A DNA stretch of 12,159 nt from contig DATHUJ010000221.1 of NCBI GenBank assembly GCA_035462375.1, positions 1 to 12,159 of the forward strand, in the 5' to 3' direction. Positions within the stretch are counted from its first letter, which is position 1. Every line of letters begins with the position of its first letter. Positions 1-5,707 of this stretch are shown one piece after another. Source of the DNA: DASTQL01 sp035462375. GTDB taxonomy: Bacteria > Actinomycetota > Actinomycetes > Jiangellales > Jiangellaceae. A model generated the notes under the pieces. It saw only the letters and a program-made list of their open reading frames with translations. It made no database searches and was not told the DNA's origin. The position numbers were made by a program, and so were the translations under genes.

Positions 1-274
1 GCTGGCCTTGCGGCCGTCTCCGAGTTCCACGACACGCGTGATGTGTGCTCAGCGCGGCCATCTTTGCCGAGGACATTGGTGGTCGTGCTGGCGAGGTCAC
101 CGGCTGTGTCCAGTTTCCGCCCAGTTCGCAGACTCCCCCGATATCGAGCCGGTGTGGCGATCACCTGATGGGGCAGGAACAGGAGCTCAACAGAGTGTGG
201 ACGCAAGCGTGCGACTATTGAGGTAGCGAGTTCATTCCGTGTACGAGGGTAATTGCCAGCCGGAGGTTGAGATC
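1..274. other. No supportable gene; decayed or intergenic DNA
   Basis: I see no reading frame here with family resemblance, good start context or actinobacterial codon bias on either strand. Short open stretches exist but their translations are arginine- and serine-rich, as expected of out-of-frame GC-rich DNA. By eye the segment is less GC-rich than the DNA right of 5.7 kb. It may be further decayed sequence belonging to the broken sugar locus that follows. The first 45 bases could be the tail of a gene lying mostly outside the window, but nothing identifies it. Confidence 0.5.
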
Positions 275-698
275 GTGGAACGGATCGATGGACGGCCGGG
301 CTCGCAGGGAGCGCTCCGCGTCGCGAATCAGCGGCGGGTGGTGGGCTGCTCCAGTCCGCTGGCGAGATGACGCAGGCACGGATACCCCGGGCCACTGGTC
401 TGGCGCCAGCTACCGTGTCGAACATCGTACGTGAGTTGACCTCCGGTGGTGTGTTGGTCCTATCGGACATGGGCGGGCGCCGTGCAATCTGTTCAACCCG
501 GAGCGGATACTGATCGGGGGCGAGCTGGCGCTGGCCGGTGAGCTTGTGCTGGCCCCATGCGCGAGTCCGTACGTCGGTGCGGCATCCCGAGCGCCACGGC
601 GGACCTGCAGATCCTCCCCGCGGCCCTTGGTGCGCGCGCGCCCGGTCGTCGGCGCGGTCGCTCTCACGTTACGGCATGCGCCGTCACCAGTGGGGTGA
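275..698 (+). pseudogene. ROK-family transcriptional repressor, internally deleted and frameshifted
   Basis: ROK repressors have an N-terminal winged-helix DNA-binding domain and a C-terminal sugar-kinase-like domain, and usually control sugar genes. The first part reads VERIDGRPGSQGALRVANQRR from GTG 275. At about 345 the frame changes and continues LLQSAGEMTQARIPRATGLA, then PATVSNIVRELTSGGVLV, a typical ROK helix-turn-helix. At about 480-486 the wing (MGGRRA) joins directly, in another frame, to the C-terminal end of the ROK domain, NLFNPERILIGGELALAG. Further frame changes occur near 556 (MRESVRRCGIPSATADLQIL) and near 640 (VVGAVALTLR), with a TGA at 696. Roughly 75 N-terminal and 75 C-terminal residues remain of a protein normally near 390, so the effector-binding and zinc regions are gone. 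It lies just upstream of a sugar-kinase gene and was probably its local regulator. It cannot make a working protein. A GTG at 239 is an alternative start. Confidence 0.8.
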
Positions 699-769
699 CG
701 CGTGACTCGGGAGCCAGTCATCAACAGCTGAACAATTCCTCGCCGTCACATCCAAGTGCCATTCAACTC

Positions 770-799
770 TTGCAGTACGAGGTTGCGTCCGCTTACTGT
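770..799 (+). promoter_or_regulatory. Candidate promoter of the sugar-kinase operon
   Basis: TTGCAG (770-775) and TACTGT (794-799) are separated by 18 bases and resemble -35 and -10 elements of a housekeeping sigma factor. They lie about 90 bases upstream of the kinase start at 887. The -10 hexamer overlaps the first base pairs of the palindrome at 798-822, as expected if a repressor blocks polymerase here. The hexamers are only moderate matches; the overlap with the palindrome is the main support. Confidence 0.4.
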
Positions 800-822
800 G
801 ATACAGACCACATCTGTTTCAC
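798..822 (+). promoter_or_regulatory. Palindromic operator upstream of the sugar-kinase operon
   Basis: Arms GTGATACAGA (798-807) and TCTGTTTCAC (813-822) are inverted copies matching at nine of ten positions around the 5-base centre CCACA. The size and symmetry suit a dimeric helix-turn-helix repressor of the ROK, LacI or GntR type. It sits between the broken ROK gene and the kinase gene and overlaps the candidate -10 element. The natural ligand would be the ROK protein encoded upstream, now inactive, so the operon may be derepressed or controlled by another regulator. The binding partner is inferred. Confidence 0.55.
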
Positions 823-886
823 CCGCAGGCTCGACCAGCCGTGACGCCCGCCGAGGGGCGAGGTCGGGTGGGAACGGGGAGGCCTA

Positions 887-1887
887 ATGTCTGGGAGTCG
901 CACCGTCGCGGTACTCGGGCCCATCCCACACGACCACATCACGACGCATCGCGGCGAGACCTTCGAAAAGTACGGCTGCGTGATCTATACGGTCGCGGCG
1001 CTGTCTACCCTGCTTGGGCCTGATGATCGGGTCTGTCCGATCGTGCACGTCCGCCGGATGGACGAGGACACGATCAAAGACATTCTCGCACCGTTCCCCA
1101 ATGTCGATGTCACCGGCATCCGCTCCACGTCTGACCGTGGCGACCTCGTTGAGCTCAGCTACGTCGACCAGAACAAGCGGATCGAGCGGCAGACCGGGTT
1201 CATGACTCCCATCCTTCCCGAGGACGTCGAGTTCGCCCTCGATGCAGATGCCTTCGTCTGCGTGCCGATCGCCGACTACCAGGTGAGCCAGGCCACGCTG
1301 GCGTTCATCAGACAACACAGCAACGGCCTGATCCTGCTCGACGCCCATGGTCCGACGATCTCGTTGACTCGCGGGGGCGCACGAGTCCACCGGCTCTGGA
1401 TCGACCGGGATTCCTGGCTACCGAACGTAGACGTCCTGAAGATGAACGTGGAGAAGACCAGCTGCAGTTGGTTCCCGTCCCAGGGCGATAACGACGAGCG
1501 GGCGATTGGAGAACCGCTGCCGACGTCCGAACTACGCAGGTTCGCCGAGCATTGCCTCCGCCACGGCGTACAGGCGGTGTGCGTCACACTCGATGAGCAG
1601 GGCTGCGTCGTGTACTTCCGCGATTTCCACCGGCGAGATGCAGGAGCACGTCGTCGGCAGGGTGCCTGTCGAAGAAGTTGTGGACACCACAGGATGTGGC
1701 GTCTCCTTCGCCGCCGGCATGGCATTCGGATTCCTGGAGTACCACGACTTCGTGACGGCGTGCCGGTATGGAAATGCGGATGGGCGCACAACGGTGCGCG
1801 GAGTCCGAACTGCGGATCTACCTCCCCTTGAGCGAGACGAATCGTCAGATCAGCCGAGCCTACGGAAACGTGATTCCGCATGTGTGA
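887..1887 (+). pseudogene. PfkB-family sugar kinase, frameshifted and lacking the catalytic Asp
   Basis: PfkB/ribokinase-family enzymes phosphorylate sugars or nucleosides with ATP. The gene starts at ATG 887 after GGGGAGG (876-882). The N-terminal part reads AVLGPIPHDHITTHRGETFE and continues as a plausible PfkB fold to VVYFRD near 1624. There the frame runs out into arginine-rich sequence; one extra base near 1625 restores it, giving STGEMQEHVVGRV and the signature VVDTTGCGVSFAAGMAFGF. The family motif is DTxGxGD and the last Asp is the catalytic base; here its codon is GTC (Val), one base from GAC. A second shift near 1828 would restore a plausible C-terminus (LSETNRQISRAYGNVIPHV) ending at TGA 1885; without it the second frame runs to TGA 1926. 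Two frame changes plus the lost catalytic residue make this an inactive gene. The substrate is unknown, but the neighbours suggest a sugar released from an alpha-glucoside. Confidence 0.8.
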
Positions 1888-1947
1888 GCGTCCGCTTCAG
1901 TCGGTGTCTGAAGTCCGAGATTCGATGATCGTTGGGAGTGGTGGCTG

Positions 1948-2568
1948 ATGTACGCGCGCAGCATGTCGGGACGCGAGGACTGGACCCGGATCGAGAACAC
2001 GATTCCTTTCGTGCGGCACAGCATGCATCCGGTCATTTCCGAGATCAAGGGCAACCTGGGCTTATGCATGCTCCTTGATCAGCATGACCGGCGCTTCGTC
2101 GTCATCAGCGGCTGGGAGACCGAGCAGGCGATGCACGCCAGCGATCCCACCATCGCCCCGCTGCGTGCCGAAGCGGCCGAGATGCTGGGCGGTCGCCCGG
2201 ACGTGACGGAGTGGGAGGTGGCTGCGTTGATGCGCACCGGCGAGCTCCAACCCGGCAATTGGATCAGCGTCGCCCACCTGACGGCCGATCACGGCAGTGT
2301 CGATCGCGTGGTCGACGCCTTCCGGGCGGCCGTGCTACCGGCGGTAACCGGCCTGCGGGCTTTTCGTGGCGCACTGCTGCTGGTGAACCGTGCCGAAGGC
2401 CGGGTCGCCAACGCCGTGCTCTTCGACAGATACACGGCAATGCACGACGCCCACCGTAAGGGCGCACCAATCCACGACCTGTCCGCAGCCGGACTGCCGA
2501 TGGACGCGGCCAGAGTGACGAACTACGAGCTGGAGATCGCCGACATGCGTCTCCCGGACTCGATCTGA
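1948..2568 (+). CDS. Two-domain antibiotic-biosynthesis-monooxygenase-like (ABM) protein
   Basis: This intact 206-residue protein appears to be two tandem dimeric alpha/beta-barrel (ABM-type) domains. The first, about residues 1-95, begins MYARSMSGREDWTRIENT and has the typical strand RRFVVISGWETEQAMHAS followed by an APLRAEAAEMLGG helix. The second, about 105-200, starts at GNWISVAHLTADHGSVDRVV and repeats the pattern (GLRAFRGALLLVNRAEGRV, then NAVLFDRYTAMHDAH). Small ABM proteins include heme-degrading and quinol monooxygenases, but many have no known reaction, and the His and Asn residues used by heme oxygenases cannot be assigned here. ATG 1948 is preceded by GGGAG about ten bases upstream. 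It lies 60 bases after the kinase remnant and 72 before the transporter, so it was probably cotranscribed with them. It has no signal peptide and should be cytosolic. Its role in a sugar locus is unclear. Confidence 0.75.
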   Translation: MYARSMSGREDWTRIENTIPFVRHSMHPVISEIKGNLGLCMLLDQHDRRFVVISGWETEQAMHASDPTIAPLRAEAAEMLGGRPDVTEWEVAALMRTGELQPGNWISVAHLTADHGSVDRVVDAFRAAVLPAVTGLRAFRGALLLVNRAEGRVANAVLFDRYTAMHDAHRKGAPIHDLSAAGLPMDAARVTNYELEIADMRLPDSI

Positions 2569-2629
2569 TCCGGGACCGCGCATGTGCACGACCGCCCGCC
2601 ACCCAGCCGCAACGAACCCGGAGTCGACC

Positions 2630-2636
2630 AGGAGGT
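2630..2636 (+). promoter_or_regulatory. Strong ribosome binding site that sets the transporter start
   Basis: AGGAGGT lies four bases before ATG 2641. The same frame is open from an ATG-free extension beginning at 2584, but that stretch (MHDRPPPSRNEPGVDQEVP) has no ribosome binding site and no resemblance to sugar porters, so translation most likely starts at 2641. Confidence 0.7.
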
Positions 2637-2640
2637 CCCG

Positions 2641-4044
2641 ATGACGACCACACGAGTACAGCCCCGGGAGGACTTCCGAACCGCGCGAGCCGTACAGCTC
2701 GCGGCGGTGGCCGCGCTGGCCGGGTTCTTGTTCGGCTTCGACACCGCGGTCATCAATGGCGCGGTGACCGCCGTTCGCAACGAGTTCGACATGAGCGCCT
2801 TGATGACCGGATTCGTTGTGTCGTCCGCTTTGCTCGGGTGTGTCGCGGGCGCCTGGCTCGCGGGTCGGCTGGCCGACCGCTGGGGCCGCATCAAGGTGAT
2901 GGTGCTGGCCGCGTCGTTGTTCACGATCAGCGCCCTCGGCTCCGGGCTGGCGCTGGGGCAATGGGACCTGACCTTCTGGCGAGTCGTGGGTGGCCTCGGT
3001 GTCGGCGCCGCCTCCGTGATCGCTCCCGCCTACATCGCCGAGATCTCCCCCGCCTCGATCCGCGGTCGACTCGGGTCGCTGCAGCAGCTGGCGATCGTCA
3101 CCGGCATCTTCGTCGCCCTGCTCTCCGACTACGCGCTGGCCGCTGCGGCGGGCGGCGCCGCCGAGGAGCTTTGGCTGGGGGTGGCGGCCTGGCGGTGGAT
3201 GTTCCTCAGCGAGATCGTTCCGGCCGTTGCCTACGGCGTCCTCGCACTGGGGATCCCCGAATCGCCGCGATTCCTGGTCAAGCAAGGCCTCACGGAGAAG
3301 GCCAAGGAGGCACTCGGCTACATCTTCAAGTCGGGCATCGATGAGCGGATCAAGGAGATCGCACGGACGATGTCCGCCGAGACCCAGTCGTCGTTCTCGG
3401 ACCTGCGCGGCCCGATGCTGGGCCTGCTTCCGATCGTCTGGGTCGGCATCCTGCTCTCGGTGTTCCAGCAGTTCGTCGGCATCAACGTGATCTTCTACTA
3501 CTCGTCGACGTTGTGGCAGCAGGTCGGGTTCGCCGAGGCGGACGCATTGGCGATCACCGTGCTGACGTCGATCACCAACATCCTCGTGACACTGGTCGCC
3601 ATCGCATTGATCGACAAGATCGGTCGCCGCGTCTTGCTGCTGACCGGGTCGATCGGCATGACCCTGAGCCTCGGCACGATGGCCTACATCTTCGGCACCG
3701 CTCCGCTGGTCGACGGCGAGCCCATTCTCGGGGACACCGCCGGCACGGTAGCGTTGATCGCGGCCAACCTCTTCGTCGTCTTCTTCGGCATGTCCTGGGG
3801 GCCAGCCGTGTGGGTGTTGCTGGGCGAGATGTTCAACAACCGGATCCGTGCCACCGCGCTGGGCCTGGCCGCGGCAGCGCAGTGGCTCGCCAACTTCGTG
3901 GTCTCGACGACGTTCCCGACGTTGGCTGACCTGAGCCTGGCCGTCGCCTACGGCCTGTACGCGACGTTCGCCTTCGTGTCCTTCTTCTTCGTGCTCAAGT
4001 TCGTGCCCGACACCAAGGGAAGACAGCTCGAGGACATGGTCTAG
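2641..4044 (+). CDS. Sugar porter family MFS transporter
   Basis: This intact 467-residue inner-membrane protein should import a sugar with protons. It shows the sugar-porter hallmarks in order: the first membrane span FLFGFDTAVINGAV, GRLADRWGR at residues 75-83 (loop 2-3), RGRLGSLQQLAIVTGI in the fourth to fifth span region, PESPRFLV from 206 (end of span 6), QQFVGINVIFYYSS from 276 (span 7, sugar contact), DKIGRRVLLLTG in loop 8-9, PAVWVLLGEMFNNRIRATAL in span 10, and PDTKGRQLEDMV at the C-terminus. Twelve spans are expected and the length is typical of XylE/IolT-like porters. The exact sugar cannot be read from sequence; the GH65 and GH15 fragments downstream suggest an alpha-glucoside or its breakdown product, while many relatives carry xylose, inositol or glucose. 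No frameshift or lost motif was seen, in contrast to the enzymes around it. Confidence 0.92.
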   Translation: MTTTRVQPREDFRTARAVQLAAVAALAGFLFGFDTAVINGAVTAVRNEFDMSALMTGFVVSSALLGCVAGAWLAGRLADRWGRIKVMVLAASLFTISALGSGLALGQWDLTFWRVVGGLGVGAASVIAPAYIAEISPASIRGRLGSLQQLAIVTGIFVALLSDYALAAAAGGAAEELWLGVAAWRWMFLSEIVPAVAYGVLALGIPESPRFLVKQGLTEKAKEALGYIFKSGIDERIKEIARTMSAETQSSFSDLRGPMLGLLPIVWVGILLSVFQQFVGINVIFYYSSTLWQQVGFAEADALAITVLTSITNILVTLVAIALIDKIGRRVLLLTGSIGMTLSLGTMAYIFGTAPLVDGEPILGDTAGTVALIAANLFVVFFGMSWGPAVWVLLGEMFNNRIRATALGLAAAAQWLANFVVSTTFPTLADLSLAVAYGLYATFAFVSFFFVLKFVPDTKGRQLEDMV

Positions 4045-4048
4045 CGCT

Positions 4049-4070
4049 GGCCGGCTCCAGTCGTCCGGCC
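4049..4070 (+). terminator. Weak GC hairpin between transporter and GH65 fragment
   Basis: GGCCGG (4049-4054) and CCGGCC (4065-4070) form a 6-bp stem with a 10-base loop just after the transporter stop. There is no T-run. It could be a weak terminator or an intercistronic stabilising hairpin; a chance structure in GC-rich DNA is also possible. Confidence 0.3.
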
Positions 4071-4096
4071 GAAGCCGATCCACGGAGGCGAGGCAG

Positions 4097-4285
4097 ATGC
4101 TTCGTCACCAGCTCAGTGCTGATGAACGGCTTGTGACGGAGTCGGGGTTCGACCTCCAGCGGGCGAACGCCGTCGAGACGCTGTTCACGGTCGGCAACGG
4201 CCGGCTCGGGACGCGCGGAACGCTCGAGGAAGGTCACCGCGGCGAGGTTCACGCCAACCTGCTCGGCGGTTTCCGGAGTGATGCT
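4097..4285 (+). pseudogene. GH65 disaccharide phosphorylase/hydrolase, N-terminal fragment only
   Basis: GH65 enzymes (trehalose, maltose or kojibiose phosphorylases and related hydrolases) are about 750-800 residues long. ATG 4097, preceded by GGAGGCGAGG, opens a frame with a clear GH65 N-terminus: LVTESGFDLQRANAVETLFT followed by VGNGRLGTRGTLEEGHRGE. Resemblance stops near 4270-4285, after about 60 residues; the frame then runs on through unrelated arginine-rich codons to TAA 4457. The catalytic (alpha/alpha)6 domain is absent. The gene begins 52 bases after the transporter stop, so it was the next gene in the same operon. A short peptide may still be made, but no enzyme. Confidence 0.75.
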
Positions 4286-4484
4286 GGTGAGCTCTCGTAC
4301 GGCCACGAGGCGAGACAACCACCGGGCCCCCTGCTGCACTGCACCGCTGTCACGAGACAACGCCGGGAACGGACAGGGGTTCTCGGCGATCGCGGCGAAG
4401 TCAATGGAACTCCAGACCAACGATCGCGTACCGACGAGCAACGCCACCGCCGCGCATAAGAGACCGCAAAGGAGCACGCCTCAG
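4286..4484. other. Unassigned spacer, possibly transposase remnant
   Basis: Neither GH65 nor GH15 resemblance can be traced here. On the - strand the frame from about 4477 down to 4380 reads LLCGLLCAAVALLVGTRSLV then SSIDFAAIAENP, vaguely like the N-terminal region of ISAs1/IS4-type transposases (alanine/leucine-rich helix, then 'ARSxxAIAEW'). The inverted repeat at 4485-4541 lies just upstream of that reading, as an IS end would. The match is short and weak; the segment may simply be scrambled deletion-junction DNA. Confidence 0.25.
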
Positions 4485-4541
4485 TCCCGAATTATCCTGA
4501 AGATCACGGGCACATGAGCCGGTGATCTTCGGGACTCGGGA
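4485..4541. repeat. Long imperfect inverted repeat at the GH15 junction
   Basis: Inner arms GAAGATCACGGGC (4499-4511) and GCCGGTGATCTTC (4518-4530) pair at 12 of 13 positions around a 6-base loop. Outer arms TCCCGA (4485-4490) and TCGGGA (4536-4541) extend the symmetry with unequal internal loops. GH15 resemblance begins within a few bases of the right end. This looks like the end or scar of a mobile element. A terminator is less likely because it is buried between gene fragments and has no T-run. Confidence 0.55.
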
Positions 4542-4542
4542 C

Positions 4543-5442
4543 AGGGGGTCCCGCCCGGTGCGGATCGGGAACGGCGCTGCCGACCAGGTCCAGCTCGACA
4601 TCTACGGCGAGGTGATGGACGCGGTAGCCTCGCCGAACTGTTCGAGCCACTTGGCCACCAAGGTTTGCTTGATCTCACGAAGGTCCTCGACTGGTTGTGG
4701 GACACCTGGGACCGGCCCGACGAGGGCGTGTGGGAGACCCGCGGTGGACGCAAGGACTTCACCTACGGGCGGGTGATGTGCTGGGCGGCCCTCGACCGGG
4801 CCATTCGCATGGCGGGGGAGCGGGGACGGCCCGGTGACCTCCAGCGTTGGGTCGACACCCGTGAGGCCATCTGCCAGCAGGTCGTGAGCAAGTGCTGGAA
4901 CCCCTCGCGGCGCGCCTTCACCCAGCACCCGGGGACGGGGGTGCTCGGCGCCTCGAACCTCTTGATGCCCCTGGTCGGCTTCGTCGCCCCAAGGACCCGC
5001 GATGGCTGTCGACGTTGGACGCCATGACCGAAGAGCTGGTCACCGACAGCCTCGTCTACCGCTACAACCCGAGCGCCGCGCCCGACGGTCTGCAGGGATC
5101 TGACGGGACCTTCTCGCTGTGCGCGTTCTTCTCGTGGACGCCCTGGCCCGCGCGGGACGCCTGGACGACGCCCAGTACGCGTTCGAGAAGATGCTGACGT
5201 ACGCCAACCACCTCGGGCCGTACTCGGAGGAGAGCGACCCGAGTGGTCGCCAGGTCGGCAGGTTTCCGCAGGCCATCACCCACCTGGCCCTGGTCCACGC
5301 GGCCATCGACCTCGACGCCGCCTTGAACTTCGGCTCTGCAGTGTTCCATCTCCCGGGCGGGCTGCGTCTGACGACCACGCTCAACTTGACCGCCGGCCAG
5401 CTGCACCGTCCCGGAAATGGGTCGGACAGCAAACCGGAATGA
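4543..5442 (+). pseudogene. GH15 glucoamylase/trehalase, frameshifted C-terminal part
   Basis: GH15 enzymes of about 600 residues hydrolyse alpha-glucans or trehalose. The remnant begins DRGSRPVRIGNGAADQVQLD and IYGEVMDAV. Near 4627 the frame changes and continues LAELFEPLGHQGLLDLTKVL, DWLWDTWDRPDEGVWETRGG, then VMCWAALDRAI and SNLLMPLVGFVAP. Near 4989 it changes again (KDPRWLSTLDAM, DSLVYRYNP), and near 5128 once more (LVDALARAGRLDDAQYAFEK, MLTYANHLGPYSEESDPSG, FPQAITHLALVHAAIDLDAAL). Family resemblance ends about 5325; the last frame stays open to TGA 5440. The acidic motifs DEGVWE and SEESD, likely to carry the two catalytic glutamates, are still readable, so decay is recent. The N-terminal 55-60% is missing and at least three frame changes exist, so it is inactive. 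Probably a former partner of the GH65 gene in breaking down an imported alpha-glucoside. Confidence 0.82.
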
Positions 5443-5481
5443 GCGCGGTTCTGTGAACGCCGGAGACCTGGCCACCGGTCA

Positions 5482-5661
5482 TTGACAACTGACGTGTCTG
5501 AGTCAGTGACGCTCTTTGGCGTTCTATCAGCCAACATCGTCGGGGTCCTGGTCGGTTCGATCTTGCCGTTGTCCGAGGTGCCAGGCAAGGGCCGGCGAAG
5601 CCACGTCAGGACAACGACAACACCGCGTCAGTCAACGGGCGGGCCGAAGCCCCACCAGTAA
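5482..5661 (+). other. Possible relic encoding a short hydrophobic segment
   Basis: Between the GH15 remnant and the DAHP synthase terminator, a frame from TTG 5482 to TAA 5659 encodes 59 residues, including VTLFGVLSANIVGVLVGSIL, which could be one membrane span. No ribosome binding site or family match is apparent. A small palindrome, ACTGAC (5488-5493) and GTCAGT (5502-5507), lies in its first codons. It could be the tail of a lost membrane protein or chance; nothing else is seen between 5443 and 5660. Confidence 0.2.
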
Positions 5662-5668
5662 CGGCCAG

Positions 5669-5700
5669 GCCCCGTCCTCACTGTCAATCGGGGACGGGGC
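5669..5700 (-). terminator. Terminator hairpin of the DAHP synthase gene
   Basis: GCCCCGTCC (5669-5677) and GGACGGGGC (5692-5700) form a perfect 9-bp stem with a 14-base loop, seven bases beyond the stop codon of the - strand DAHP synthase gene. No T-run follows, which is common for actinobacterial terminators. It could also stop any + strand transcription from the broken sugar locus. Confidence 0.6.
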
Positions 5701-5707
5701 GGGTCGT

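Noticed and set aside
1..44. - strand reading ITRVVELGDGRKAS, like the tail of an ABC ATPase
   Set aside because: Only 14 residues before the window edge, with a stop codon immediately upstream in that frame; too short to support a gene.
410..724. 104-codon - strand frame in the ROK remnant
   Set aside because: Low-complexity Arg/Ser/Thr/Pro translation with no motif, whereas the + strand pieces match ROK proteins.
2335..4083. 582-codon open frame on the - strand
   Set aside because: It is antisense to the transporter and part of the ABM gene; its translation is Glu/Gln/Arg/His-rich without any domain, as expected opposite GC-rich coding DNA.
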